Shown here: positions 41,682-50,734 of the stretch, piece by piece
Layout of the letters: every line of letters begins with the position of its first letter
How positions within the stretch are numbered: position 1 is the first letter of the stretch
Source of the DNA: Azohydromonas aeria
GTDB taxonomy: Bacteria; Pseudomonadota; Gammaproteobacteria; Burkholderiales; Burkholderiaceae_C
Assembly: GCF_009760915.1 (NCBI RefSeq)
Contig: NZ_VIDQ01000042.1
Span: 1-59,821, forward strand
Direction of reading: 5' to 3'
DNA length: 59,821 nucleotides
The notes under the pieces: model-generated
What the model was told of the DNA's origin: nothing
The model's input: only the letters and a program-made list of their open reading frames with translations
The model's database searches: none
Translations under genes and position numbers: made by a program

Positions 41682-43158
41682 GACCGCGACTGAAGTCATG
41701 GCCGCCGCGCCTGCGGCCGACATGGGGCTGCTGTCGCAGATCGTCACGCAAAGCAAGGTGGCGCGCTCGCAGGGAGAGCATGACCGTGCCCGCGACCTCG
41801 TCGCCGAGCTGGTGCGCGAGGTGATGCAGGGCACGGTGCAGCTGTCGGAGAACCTGGGCGCCGCGCTCGACGCGCGCATCGCGCAGCTCGACGAGATCGT
41901 GTCCGCACAGCTCAGCGAGGTCATGCACCATCCGGAGTTCCAGAAGCTCGAAGCCAGCTGGAGCGGCCTGCACTACCTGTGCCGGCAGACCCCCACCGGC
42001 AAGGGCATGAGGATCCAGGTGCTCAACGCCACCCGCAAGGAGCTGGTGAAGGATTTCAGGTCCGCCATCGACTTCGACCAGAGCACGCTGTTCAAGAAGG
42101 TCTACGAGGAGGAGTTCGGCACCTTCGGCGGCGCGCCGTTCGGCGCGCTGATCGGCGACTACGAGATCACGCGCCAACCCGAGGACGTGTACTTCGTCGA
42201 GCAGATGTCGCACGTCGCCGCGGCCGCGCACGCGCCGTTTCTCTGCGCGGCGGCGCCGGAGCTGCTGGGGCTGGATGCCTTCACGGAGCTGGGCAAGCCG
42301 CGCGACCTGTCCAAGACCTTCGACACCGTGGACTACGTGCGCTGGCGCGCCTTCCGCGACTCGGAGGACGCCCGCTACGTGGGCCTGACGCTGCCGCGCT
42401 TCCTGGGCCGGCTTCCCTTCCATCCCAGGGAAGGCAACACGGTCGAGTCCTTCAACTTCGTCGAGGACGTGGACGGCAGCGACCACGGCAAGTACCTGTG
42501 GATCAATGCCGCCTATGCCCTGGGCACGCGCCTTACCGCCGCGTTCGACAGCCATGGCTGGTGCGCCGCGATCCGCGGCGTCGAAGGCGGCGGCCTGGTG
42601 GACGACCTGCCCACGCACTGCTTCAAGACCGACGACGGCGAGATCGCGCTCAAGTGCCCGACCGAGGTGGCCGTGACGGACCGGCGCGAGAAGGAGCTCA
42701 GCGACCTGGGCTTCGTGCCGCTGGTGCATTGCAAGAACACGGCCTACGCCGCCTTCTTCGGCACCCAGTCGGCGCAAAGGCCGCGCAGGTACGACAGCGA
42801 CGCGGCCAACGCCAACGCGGTGCTGTCGGCGCAGCTGCAGTACATGTTCAGCATCTGCCGCATCGCGCACTACCTCAAGGCGCTGATGCGCGACAAGGTC
42901 GGCAGCTTTGCGTCGGCGCGCAACGTCGAGGAGTTCCTCAACCGCTGGCTGCGGCAGTACGTCGTGGAGGACGACAACGCCACGCAGGAAACCAAGGCCA
43001 CGTACCCGCTGCGCGAGGCCAGCGTGCAGGTGGCCGAGGTGCCGGGACGCCCCGGCGTCTATCGGGCCGTCTCGTTCATACGCCCGCACTTCCAGCTCGA
43101 TGAGTTGTCGGTTTCGCTGCGCCTGGTCGCCGAGCTGCCCCCGTCCCAGAAGGGATGA
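41674..43158 (+). CDS. tssC: T6SS sheath large subunit TssC
   Basis: A 494-residue TssC/VipB protein. Conserved segments include HPEFQKLEASWSGLHYLC, the central PRFLGRLPFHPREGNTVESFNF, WINAAYALGTRLTAAF, and the C-terminal handshake region. It polymerises with TssB around the Hcp tube; contraction drives effector injection. AAGGAGGTG precedes the start at 41674, inside the end of tssB, so the two subunits are translationally coupled. Confidence 0.97.
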   Translation: MVETATEVMAAAPAADMGLLSQIVTQSKVARSQGEHDRARDLVAELVREVMQGTVQLSENLGAALDARIAQLDEIVSAQLSEVMHHPEFQKLEASWSGLHYLCRQTPTGKGMRIQVLNATRKELVKDFRSAIDFDQSTLFKKVYEEEFGTFGGAPFGALIGDYEITRQPEDVYFVEQMSHVAAAAHAPFLCAAAPELLGLDAFTELGKPRDLSKTFDTVDYVRWRAFRDSEDARYVGLTLPRFLGRLPFHPREGNTVESFNFVEDVDGSDHGKYLWINAAYALGTRLTAAFDSHGWCAAIRGVEGGGLVDDLPTHCFKTDDGEIALKCPTEVAVTDRREKELSDLGFVPLVHCKNTAYAAFFGTQSAQRPRRYDSDAANANAVLSAQLQYMFSICRIAHYLKALMRDKVGSFASARNVEEFLNRWLRQYVVEDDNATQETKATYPLREASVQVAEVPGRPGVYRAVSFIRPHFQLDELSVSLRLVAELPPSQKG

Positions 43159-43182
43159 CCCACCCAAGGAGATCGTTCAGCC

Positions 43183-43701
43183 ATGAAAGACATCTACCTG
43201 AAGTTTGCCGGCGCCACCGAGCTGCAGGGCGACAGCACCGACAGCGCGCACCTCAACGAGATTGAGATCACCTCGTTCAGCCAGCTCATCACCCAGCCCA
43301 AGTCCTCCACCGCCTCCACCGCCGGCGCCCACACGGCCGAGCGCACCGAGATCGGCGAGCTGGTCTTCACCAAGGACATCGACCGCTCCTCGGCCAAGCT
43401 CAACCGCGCCTGCGCCGCCGGCACGGTCTATCCCAAGGTCTACGTCACGTTCTACCGCGCCTACGGCGGCAAGAATGCGACGGCGACCTCGCAGACCCGG
43501 GTGGACTACTACAAGATCGTGCTCGACGACGTGGTGGTGTCCTCGGTGGCCACGGAGATCGGCGACGGCGAGCTGCCGCTGCAGCGCTTCGGCCTCAAGT
43601 GCAGCAAGCTCACCTGGGAGTACAAGCAGCACAAGCACGACGGCTCCTCGGCCTCCACCGGCATCGCCGGCTGGGACCTGGCCCGCAACGTCGCCGTCTG
43701 A
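43183..43701 (+). CDS. hcp: T6SS tube protein Hcp (TssD)
   Basis: A 172-residue Hcp, the ring-forming tube subunit. It opens KDIYLKFAGATELQGDSTDSAHLNEIEITSFSQ, has the central KDIDRSSAKLNRACAAGTVYPKVYVTFYRA, and ends with the beta-strand LKCSKLTWEYKQH. It is both structural and a carrier for small effectors that fit in the ring; Tse2 in Pseudomonas is an Hcp cargo, so the Tse2-like protein at 7062 may be one here. An AAGGAG site precedes the ATG. Confidence 0.97.
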   Translation: MKDIYLKFAGATELQGDSTDSAHLNEIEITSFSQLITQPKSSTASTAGAHTAERTEIGELVFTKDIDRSSAKLNRACAAGTVYPKVYVTFYRAYGGKNATATSQTRVDYYKIVLDDVVVSSVATEIGDGELPLQRFGLKCSKLTWEYKQHKHDGSSASTGIAGWDLARNVAV

Positions 43702-43739
43702 GCCGGGCGGCACGCTGCGGCAGCGGGAAGGAAGCCACC

Positions 43740-44225
43740 ATGCACCGATTCAACCCCTCGCTGCTGGACAAGCTGCTGGGCGCGCCGCAGGGGGCCCCAT
43801 CGGCAGCCGCGCCCGGCGCGAGCCTGGAACAGGTCAAGGCCTCGGTGGCCCGGGACATCGAGGCCCTGCTCAACGCCCGGCCCGGGCTCGTGCCGGCACG
43901 GTTGCCCGGTCACCCGCAAGCCGCCTGCTCGCTGCTGACCTTCGGGCTGCCCGACATCAGCGCCGCGTGCCTGGCCAGCGATCGCGACCGGCGCAGCATC
44001 GTCGAGGCCATCACCGACACGCTGCGCAGCCACGAGCCGCGGCTGCGCGACGTCCAGGTCGGCGTGCGCGACGAGTCGCGGCCCGGCGGCGGCCTGTGCT
44101 TCAGCATCCATGCCCACCTGCAGCTTGCCCCCTACGTGGAGCCGGTGGCCTTCGACGCGGTACTGCAGCCGGGCTCCAACCGCTACGCGGTGTCCAGCGG
44201 CTGCCGTGCCTGGCGTCCGAGCTGA
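43740..44225 (+). CDS. tssE: T6SS baseplate protein TssE
   Basis: A 161-residue gp25-like baseplate subunit. The family's core is visible: SVARDIEALLNARPG, CSLLTFGLPDISAACLASDRDRRSIVEAITDTLRSHEPRLRDVQV, where the EPR motif is conserved. It initiates sheath assembly. It lies 38 bases after hcp and 16 bases before tssF, in the usual order. Confidence 0.93.
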   Translation: MHRFNPSLLDKLLGAPQGAPSAAAPGASLEQVKASVARDIEALLNARPGLVPARLPGHPQAACSLLTFGLPDISAACLASDRDRRSIVEAITDTLRSHEPRLRDVQVGVRDESRPGGGLCFSIHAHLQLAPYVEPVAFDAVLQPGSNRYAVSSGCRAWRPS

Positions 44226-44241
44226 GACAAGCCCTCCCGCG

Positions 44242-46101
44242 ATGCAACGGCTGCTCACGCACTACGAGCACGAGCTCACCTTCCTGCGCGAGGAGGCGCC
44301 TCGTTTCGCCCGCGACTACCCGCGCATTGCCGGCCAGCTCGCCGACACCGGCGACACCGCGCACGACCCGCATGTGGAGCGCCTGCTGCAGGCCTTCGCG
44401 ATGCTGACCGCACGCGTTCACAAGCGTCTGGACGACGACTTTGCGCTGGTCACGCAATGGCTGTTGCAGCTGCTCCAGCCGCAGGCGCTGCGGCCCTTTC
44501 CCGGCTGCGCCATCGTGCGCTTCGAGCCGGGCGGGTCGCTGGACCGGCTGCCCGGCGCCACGGCGCTGCCTCGCGGCACGGTACTCGAGGCGCGACCGGT
44601 ACGCCGCGTCGCCTGCCGCTTCACGACCACGGCGCCGGCACAGCTGCTGCCCGTGCGCGTGGTGTCGGCGGCTTACCGCGCCGGCGTGTCCGCGCCGCCG
44701 GGCACGGCGCTGCCGCAGCGCGCCACAGCGCAGCTCTCGCTGCAACTGGAGCTGGGTGCCGCGGTGCCGTCATGGCAGGCGCTGGGCACGGACCACATCC
44801 GGCTGTTCCTGGACGGCGACCCCTCGCTGGTGACGCTGCTGCGCGAGACGCTGTGCGGCCACGTCGCCGCGACGCTGGTGCAGACCGGGGCGCCGGGACC
44901 GTGGCGGGCCGAAGCCGGGGCTTGCCCACGCCAGGTCGGGCTGGAGGAGGGCGAGGCGCTCATCGATCCCGAGGCCCGCGCGCATCCCGCCGGCCGGCTG
45001 CTGGGCGAGTACTTCGCCTTCGCGGAGAAGTTCAACTTCATCGACCTGCCGCTGCCGCAGGCCGCACGCCACGCGCAGGAGCGCCGGCTGGCGCTGCATT
45101 TCGTGCTGGCCGCCCCGCGCGGCGGCCACGATGCCGCCCGGCTGCTCAGCCTGGTCACGGCCGCCAACTTCCTCACCCAATGCGTGCCGGCCATCAACCT
45201 GTTCCGCCGCCATGCCGTGCCTGTGCGCATCAGCCACCGCTCGACGACGTACCCGGTGCTGGCCGACGAGCAGGCCGCGGCGGCCCACGAGGTGTATTCG
45301 ATCGACCGCGTGACACGCGTGCGCCAGACGCCGCTGGGCACGCAGGTGCAGCCGGTGGCGCCGCTGCACGCGCTGCGGCACGAGGCGCTGCTGCGCGGCG
45401 ACGGCGGCCGGGCACCGTACTGGCACGCGCAGCGCAACGAAGCGGTGGCGCGCGTCAGCCCGGGCTACGAAACGGAGATCGGGCTGGCGGACCCGGGTTT
45501 CGACCCGGCGGCACCCGGCACCGACACGCTGTCCATCGAGCTGCGCGCCACCCAGCGCGAACTGCCCAGCCGGTTGCGCATCGGCCATCCCGGCGGAGAC
45601 CTGCGGCTGGCTGGCGAAGGCAGCGACACGAATCCGTGGGAAGCGATCCGCCTGCTGCGCAAGCCCACGCCGCCGCAGCGCCTGGAGCTGGCGCAGGAAG
45701 GCTTGCGGCGGCTGCTGTCGCGGCTGTCGCTGGGCCACCTCTCGCTCGCCGGTGCCGGCATCGACGGGCTCAAGGAGCTGCTGCGCCTGCACGCCCCGTC
45801 CGGCAGCGCCCAGGCCGAGCGCCTGGTGCAGGGACTGCTGCAGGTTGAATACCGCACGGTGCGGGACTGCGTGGCCGGCAACCCCTTTGCCACCCTGGTG
45901 TGCGGGACGGGCATCCGCCTGGTCGTGGACGAGCAGCACTTCGTGGGCAGCGGCCTGCGCCTGTTCGCACAGGTGCTGGAGCGCAGCTTCGCGCTGCAGG
46001 CCAGGCTCAACACCTTCACGCGGCTGGTGCTGGTGTCCGCGCACACCGGCGATGTCCTCTTTGCCGGCGCACGCCGCAGCGGCCACGGCGTGCTGGCATG
46101 A
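44242..46101 (+). CDS. tssF: T6SS baseplate protein TssF
   Basis: A 619-residue TssF protein. The conserved opening YEHELTFLREEAPRFARDYPRIAGQLADTGDTAHDPHVERLLQ is partly visible in residues 8-50 and is followed by FALVTQWLLQLLQPQ and PFPGCAIVRFEP. The C-terminus contains GTGIRLVVDEQHFVGSGLRLFAQVLERSFALQ. With TssG, TssE and TssK it forms the baseplate wedge. Its stop overlaps the start of tssG. Confidence 0.95.
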   Translation: MQRLLTHYEHELTFLREEAPRFARDYPRIAGQLADTGDTAHDPHVERLLQAFAMLTARVHKRLDDDFALVTQWLLQLLQPQALRPFPGCAIVRFEPGGSLDRLPGATALPRGTVLEARPVRRVACRFTTTAPAQLLPVRVVSAAYRAGVSAPPGTALPQRATAQLSLQLELGAAVPSWQALGTDHIRLFLDGDPSLVTLLRETLCGHVAATLVQTGAPGPWRAEAGACPRQVGLEEGEALIDPEARAHPAGRLLGEYFAFAEKFNFIDLPLPQAARHAQERRLALHFVLAAPRGGHDAARLLSLVTAANFLTQCVPAINLFRRHAVPVRISHRSTTYPVLADEQAAAAHEVYSIDRVTRVRQTPLGTQVQPVAPLHALRHEALLRGDGGRAPYWHAQRNEAVARVSPGYETEIGLADPGFDPAAPGTDTLSIELRATQRELPSRLRIGHPGGDLRLAGEGSDTNPWEAIRLLRKPTPPQRLELAQEGLRRLLSRLSLGHLSLAGAGIDGLKELLRLHAPSGSAQAERLVQGLLQVEYRTVRDCVAGNPFATLVCGTGIRLVVDEQHFVGSGLRLFAQVLERSFALQARLNTFTRLVLVSAHTGDVLFAGARRSGHGVLA

Positions 46102-47234
46102 CGGCGCGGCCCGTCGGACCTTCCGGGCCGGCGGCCCCGGCCGCGGTGGACGCCGCGCCCATCGCGCGGTTGCTGCAGCAACCGCAGCGCTTCGAGTTCC
46201 ACCAGGCCGTGTGCCTGCTCGAGCGCTGGCTGGGCGGCAGCGCCGTCCCGCAGCGGCCGGCGCTGCAGTTCCGCAACACGCTGTCGCTGGCCTTTCCGGC
46301 CAGCGAGATCGCCGCCCTGGCGCTGGAATCCGACGCGCGGGCCGATGCCGCCACGCCTGCCGGCGACACCACCCGGGAAGTCGGTGCCCCTGCCATGCCC
46401 GATCCGGCCACATGGCGCCGCATTGAACTCACGCCGGCCTTCATGGGGCTGCTGGGCACCGGCGGCGCGCTGCCGCTGGCCTACAGCGAAACCCTGGCCG
46501 GGCACGAGGCCCGGCAACGCGACGGCGCCGCGCGCGCTTTCCTGGACATCTTCCAGCACCGCGCCGTCACGCTGTTCCATGCCGCGTGGCGCAAGCACCG
46601 GCTCCCGCTGCAGGCCGGGCTGGGCGAGCCCGATCCGGGCCTGTGCGCGGCGCTGAGCCTGGCCGGCCTGGGACAGCCCGCGCTGCGCGAACGGCTGCGC
46701 GCGGCCGAAGGCGGGGTTGCCGACGACGCGCTCGCCCACCACGCCGGCACGCTGCAGCGCCGCTGCACCGATGCCGGGCAGCTGCAGGCGCTGCTGGCCG
46801 ACTACCTGGGCGTGCCGGTGCAGGTTGAACAGTTCGTCGGCCGCTGGTGCGCGCTGGCACCGGACAACTTCTGCAGCCTGGGCACGGTCCACGCCACGCT
46901 GGGCGCCGACACGGTGCTGGGCGAGCGCGTGTGGCAGCGCGACCTGCGCCTGCGCGTGGTGCTGGGCCCGCTCGGCCGGGAGCAGCAGCGGCGCTTCCTG
47001 CCCGGGCAGCCGGGCGCGCTGGCGCTGCGCGAGTTGCTGACGCTGATGGCCGGCGTCAGCCTGGAATGGGAAGTGCGCCTGCGGCTGCGCGCGCAGGCCG
47101 TGACGGCCGCGCGGCTGGGCGGCGACGAGGGCGGCGGCGCCGCACAGCTGGGCTGGAGCGGCTTCCTGCTGTCGCGGCCCAGCGCTGCCGAGCGCGAGGA
47201 AACGGTGCAGGCGCTGCACGCCGCGGCCGCCTGA
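46098..47234 (+). CDS. tssG: T6SS baseplate protein TssG
   Basis: A 378-residue TssG protein. Conserved segments: FEFHQAVCLLERWLGG, PALQFRNTLSLAFPASEIAAL, ELTPAFMGLLGTGGALPLAYSE, RAFLDIFQHRAVTLFHAAWRKHR and the C-terminal FLPGQPGALALRELLTL. The ATGA overlap with tssF indicates coupled translation. The usual next genes in such loci, tssH (clpV) and tssI (vgrG), do not follow; the next gene is an unrelated amidohydrolase. Confidence 0.95.
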   Translation: MTARPVGPSGPAAPAAVDAAPIARLLQQPQRFEFHQAVCLLERWLGGSAVPQRPALQFRNTLSLAFPASEIAALALESDARADAATPAGDTTREVGAPAMPDPATWRRIELTPAFMGLLGTGGALPLAYSETLAGHEARQRDGAARAFLDIFQHRAVTLFHAAWRKHRLPLQAGLGEPDPGLCAALSLAGLGQPALRERLRAAEGGVADDALAHHAGTLQRRCTDAGQLQALLADYLGVPVQVEQFVGRWCALAPDNFCSLGTVHATLGADTVLGERVWQRDLRLRVVLGPLGREQQRRFLPGQPGALALRELLTLMAGVSLEWEVRLRLRAQAVTAARLGGDEGGGAAQLGWSGFLLSRPSAAEREETVQALHAAAA

Positions 47235-47285
47235 GCCCGGCGACCGGCGCGCGCGGCGCCTTACAGTGGCGGCCGCCGATCGCCG

Positions 47286-47352
47286 GCATCTTTCCTGCAT
47301 TCCCGGCGTTTCCCGGCCTTCCCGCCATTCCTGCCATTCCCGCCGTTCCTGC
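47286..47352 (+). repeat. 9-bp tandem repeat upstream of the deaminase gene
   Basis: About seven imperfect copies of the unit TTCC(C/T)G(C/G)CA and relatives stand in series directly before the ribosome-binding site of the next gene (for example TTCCCGCCA, TTCCTGCCA, TTCCCGCCG). The tract is not inside the chosen coding region, so change in copy number would alter the spacing of the leader rather than a protein. Confidence 0.7.
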
Positions 47353-47368
47353 CCGGAGACTTCTGCCC

Positions 47369-48772
47369 ATGTCCGATTCCAACGCCCTGCTCGTGCTGCG
47401 CCACTGCGACGTGCTGGTGACCATGGACGCCGCGCGCCGCGAGATCCGCGACGGCGCGCTGGTGGCGCGCGGCGCCGTGGTGCAGTGGGTCGGTGCCAGC
47501 GCCGAGCTGCCCGCCGAGGCTGTCGAGGCCATCGCTGCCGGCCGGGCGCGGGTGCTTGACATGCGCGGCCACGTGGTCACGCCGGGCCTGGTCAACACCC
47601 ACCACCACATGTACCAGAGCCTCACGCGCGCGCTGCCCGGCGCGCAGGACGCCGAGCTCTTCGGCTGGCTCACGACGCTGTACCCGGTGTGGGCCGGCCT
47701 CACGCCGGAGATGATCCGCGTCTCCACGCTCACCGCCATGGCCGAGCTGCTGCTGTCGGGCTGCACCACCAGCAGCGATCATCTCTACATCTATCCCAAC
47801 GGCAGCCGGCTCGACGACTCGATCGAGGCCGCGCGGCAGATCGGCATGCGCTTCCACGCCGCACGCGGCAGCATGAGCGTGGGCCGCAGCCAGGGCGGGC
47901 TGCCGCCGGACGCCGTGGTCGAGAAGGAAGCCGACATCCTGCGCGACACCCTGCGGCTGATCGAGACCTGGCACGACGCCTCGCGCCACTCGATGCTGCG
48001 CATCGCGGTCGCGCCCTGCTCGCCCTTCTCGGTGTCGCGCGAGCTCATGCGCGAGTCGGCGCTGCTGGCGCGTGCCCACGGCGTGTCGCTGCACACGCAC
48101 CTGGCCGAGAACGACAACGACGTCGCCTACTCGCACGAGAAGTTCGGCATGACGCCGGCGCAGTACGCGCAGGACCTGGGCTGGACCGGCCGCGACGTGT
48201 GGCATGCGCACTGCGTCAAGCTCGACGAGGCCGGCATCGCGCTGTTCGCGCGCACCGGCACCGGCGTGGCGCACTGCCCCTGCTCGAACATGCGCCTGGC
48301 CTCGGGCATCGCGCCGGTGCGGCGCATGCGCGACGCGGGCGTGAAGGTGGGCCTGGGCGTGGACGGCAGCGCCTCCAACGACGGCGCGCACCTGCTGGGC
48401 GAGGCGCGCCAGGCGCTGCTGCTGCAGCGCGTGGGCCACGGGCCGGCGGCCATGGGCGCGCGCGAGGCGCTGGAGATCGCCACCCTGGGCGGCGCGCAGG
48501 TGCTGGGCCGCGACGACATCGGCGCGCTGGCCCCGGGCATGTCCGCCGACTTCGCGGCCTTCGACGTGCGCGGCGTGGCCCACGCCGGCGCGGGCGAGGA
48601 CCCGGTGGCCGCGCTGGTGTTTTGCGCGCCCGCGAGCGCCTCCACCGTGGTCGTCAATGGCCGCGTGGTGGTGAGCGAGGGCCACCTGGCCACGCTCGAC
48701 CTGCCCGTGCACCTGGAGCGCCACCGCGCGCTGGCGCGCGAGCTGGCGCAGGCGGCGCGCACGCCGGGCTGA
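47369..48772 (+). CDS. 8-oxoguanine deaminase-like amidohydrolase
   Basis: A 467-residue amidohydrolase of the atrazine chlorohydrolase/8-oxoguanine deaminase group. The metal-binding motifs are NTHHHMYQ (His78, His80), HTHLAEND, HAHCVKLDE and the aspartate in VDGSASNDG. The full wording (VTPGLVNTHHHMYQSLTRALPGAQDAELFGWL) fits 8-oxoguanine deaminase, which converts oxidised guanine to uric acid. It may instead act on another aminated purine. GGAGA precedes the ATG at 47369. A 9-base tandem repeat stands in its leader. Confidence 0.85.
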   Translation: MSDSNALLVLRHCDVLVTMDAARREIRDGALVARGAVVQWVGASAELPAEAVEAIAAGRARVLDMRGHVVTPGLVNTHHHMYQSLTRALPGAQDAELFGWLTTLYPVWAGLTPEMIRVSTLTAMAELLLSGCTTSSDHLYIYPNGSRLDDSIEAARQIGMRFHAARGSMSVGRSQGGLPPDAVVEKEADILRDTLRLIETWHDASRHSMLRIAVAPCSPFSVSRELMRESALLARAHGVSLHTHLAENDNDVAYSHEKFGMTPAQYAQDLGWTGRDVWHAHCVKLDEAGIALFARTGTGVAHCPCSNMRLASGIAPVRRMRDAGVKVGLGVDGSASNDGAHLLGEARQALLLQRVGHGPAAMGAREALEIATLGGAQVLGRDDIGALAPGMSADFAAFDVRGVAHAGAGEDPVAALVFCAPASASTVVVNGRVVVSEGHLATLDLPVHLERHRALARELAQAARTPG

Positions 48773-48801
48773 AGGCGGCACCGGCGCCTGGCGGCCCGTG
48801 G

Positions 48802-50043
48802 TCAGGACCTGAACAGCTCCAGGTCGATGGCGTTGGCCAGCGCCTCGTGGCCGGCGGGGCTGGGGTGTAGCGTGTCGCCGCTGTCGTAGGCCGGGCGCAG
48901 GCGGCGCGGCCACGCCGGGTCGCGCAGCGCGGCGTCGAAGTCGATGACGGCGTCGAAGGCGCCGCTGCCGCGGATCCAGCGGTTCACGGCCTGGCGCGCG
49001 GCCTCGACCGAGTCGGCGGCATTGGCGTTGGGCAGCAGGGTGCCGCCGTAGGCACGCAGGCCGCGCGCATGCGCCCGGACGGCGAGCTGCTGCAGCGCGG
49101 CGATCACGCGCTCGGCCACGACGCCGGTGCGCAGGTCGTTGATGCCCAGCAGCACGATCACGTACTTCACGCCGGCCGCGTCCAGCACGTCGCGCTGGAA
49201 GCGGGCTTGGGCGTTCTGGCTCAGGTACGTGGTCCACAGCGTGTTGCCGTCGATGCCCTGGTTGAGCACCCCGCGCACCAGGCCCTCGTTCTGCAGGCGC
49301 CGCGCCAGCACGTCCGTCCAGCGCTGGTTGGCGTTGTCACGGGTGCCGGCGCCGCCGGTGATGGAGTCTCCCAGCGCCACGATGGCCGATACCTCGGCCG
49401 GCGCCAGCACCTCGACCCCGTCCAGGAAATACCACGGCGAGCTGCATACCTGCTTGCCGCCCTGCATGACGCAAAAGCCCGTGGATTCCACCGGCAGGCT
49501 GGCGGCTGCCGTGAAATTGCCGGGCGGCGAGACGTAATTGGTCTGGCGCGAGCGAAACCGCAGCGTGGGCGCGCCGGTGAAGCCGGGAAAGAAAATACTC
49601 ACGGCCAGAGAGCGCCTTGCCGGGACTTCGAAGTCCACCGCATCGCTCAATACGCTGGCGCCGGGCGCCATCGCCACGCCGCTTTTGCCGTCGAAGGTCA
49701 GCGCGCGGTCCGATCCGGGCACGATGGCCGCCCCGCTGCCCTGCAGCGCGATGCGCGCCGCGCCAATGTTCACGGGCGCGGTGCCGAAGGCATTGGAAAA
49801 GCGCACCCTGACCCGTTGGCCGCCGATGCTGGTGAACACGATCTGGCGCAGCGTCCGCCCGGGAAAGCCCTGCGCCACGGGCGGGTAGCGCGGCGGCTGC
49901 ATCCCGGTGCTCCAGGTGCCGACCCAGTGCCCGCTTGGCAACTGCCCGGTGCCCTGGGCCCATGCGCAGGTCCCCACTGCCAGCGCCGGCAGTGCGAGGG
50001 CCTGGCGGCGTGTCAGGACGTGAACGGCAGGCAGGTATTTCAT
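48802..50043 (-). CDS. Secreted SGNH/GDSL hydrolase
   Basis: A 413-residue exported esterase-like hydrolase. A signal region with a twin Arg (TRRQALALPALAVGTCAWAQ) is followed by a beta-sandwich-like part (about 30-200) and a C-terminal SGNH domain. That domain has block I GDSITGGAGTRDNANQRW, block III GINDLR and the C-terminal DTLHPSPAGHEALA, which supplies the Ser, Gly, Asn and Asp/His residues. It would hydrolyse an ester in the periplasm or outside, such as acetylated polysaccharide; the substrate is not known. GGGAG precedes the ATG at 50043. It is separated from the next minus-strand gene upstream by a terminator. Confidence 0.87.
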   Translation of the reverse strand: MKYLPAVHVLTRRQALALPALAVGTCAWAQGTGQLPSGHWVGTWSTGMQPPRYPPVAQGFPGRTLRQIVFTSIGGQRVRVRFSNAFGTAPVNIGAARIALQGSGAAIVPGSDRALTFDGKSGVAMAPGASVLSDAVDFEVPARRSLAVSIFFPGFTGAPTLRFRSRQTNYVSPPGNFTAAASLPVESTGFCVMQGGKQVCSSPWYFLDGVEVLAPAEVSAIVALGDSITGGAGTRDNANQRWTDVLARRLQNEGLVRGVLNQGIDGNTLWTTYLSQNAQARFQRDVLDAAGVKYVIVLLGINDLRTGVVAERVIAALQQLAVRAHARGLRAYGGTLLPNANAADSVEAARQAVNRWIRGSGAFDAVIDFDAALRDPAWPRRLRPAYDSGDTLHPSPAGHEALANAIDLELFRS

Positions 50044-50107
50044 GGAAGTGCTCCCGGTAACTGCAGGGTTTATGCACAAGCCGGTGCCGCTTATGACGTT
50101 TGCAAAT

Positions 50108-50132
50108 GAAAAAGCCCGCGCAAGGCGGGCTT
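50108..50132 (-). terminator. Rho-independent terminator (minus strand)
   Basis: Read on the minus strand, AAGCCCGC and GCGGGCTT form a stem followed by TTTTTC. It lies just after the H-NS-like gene (which ends at 50160) and before the SGNH-hydrolase gene, so the two are separate transcription units. Confidence 0.85.
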
Positions 50133-50159
50133 CGGGAGGCGGAAGGTGCGGCCGCGGTT

Positions 50160-50399
50160 TCAGTGGCGGCCGGTGCGTTCGGAGCGCTCGGGCAGGATGT
50201 CTTCGACCGTCAGCTGCTGCGCCCGCATGATGTTTCGAATCTTGACCAGCGCCTCCAGCCGCGACGCTTCGCGCATGTCGGCGGCCTGTTGTTCCAGTGC
50301 CGTCAGCTCGGTACGCAATTCGTCGATGCGCGCCAGGATTTCCTCGTACGTGGGCGCCCTTTGCGGCTTGACCCAACCGGTGTGCTCAACTGCTGCCAT
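50160..50399 (-). CDS. H-NS-like N-terminal-domain protein without DNA-binding domain
   Basis: A 79-residue protein. The central coiled coil EEILARIDELRTELTALEQQAADMREASRLEALVKIRNIMRAQQLTVEDI resembles the dimerisation region of the H-NS/BpH3 family, where a similar helix ends with a phrase like VRxLMAEYGLTxxDL. The C-terminal DNA-binding loop of H-NS (TWTGRGR-type) is absent: the protein ends LPERSERTGRH. Such truncated proteins can bind full-length H-NS and change its activity. ATG at 50399 is favoured over 50420. Whether it is a true H-NS relative or another small coiled-coil protein is open. Confidence 0.55.
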   Translation of the reverse strand: MAAVEHTGWVKPQRAPTYEEILARIDELRTELTALEQQAADMREASRLEALVKIRNIMRAQQLTVEDILPERSERTGRH

Positions 50400-50734
50400 A
50401 TTTTCAATCACCCAGAACAATGACTACCTGCCCCAGGTTCCCGATGGTTTTGTCCGACCCCGCGGGAATCAAGAGGCGCTCTGTTGTTTTTCTTGACTCA
50501 CGGCGCTGGCGCGCCCTTTTGCTCCCGGCAGGAGCAAACGGCATTCGCATGACCGGCGAGAAGTGGACGGCACCCTGGAATAAGGTTCCTGCCTGACGCG
50601 CCGGTGCAACCACTTTTCGGTGGACCCACGCGGCACGAAGCATAACAACAGCAATTTGCCGAAGGTTTCGTGATGGTCAAACACGGCCGCGCGCCGGGCA
50701 GGGACCGCGAGCCGCGACGCGACAATGCCGCCCC
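50400..50734. other. Intergenic region, less GC-rich
   Basis: The 335 bases between the H-NS-like gene (minus) and a small membrane-protein gene (plus) are of lower G+C content than the surroundings. I see no gene in them. A short inverted repeat CCAC/GTGG is near 50610. They likely contain both divergent promoters. Confidence 0.4.
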
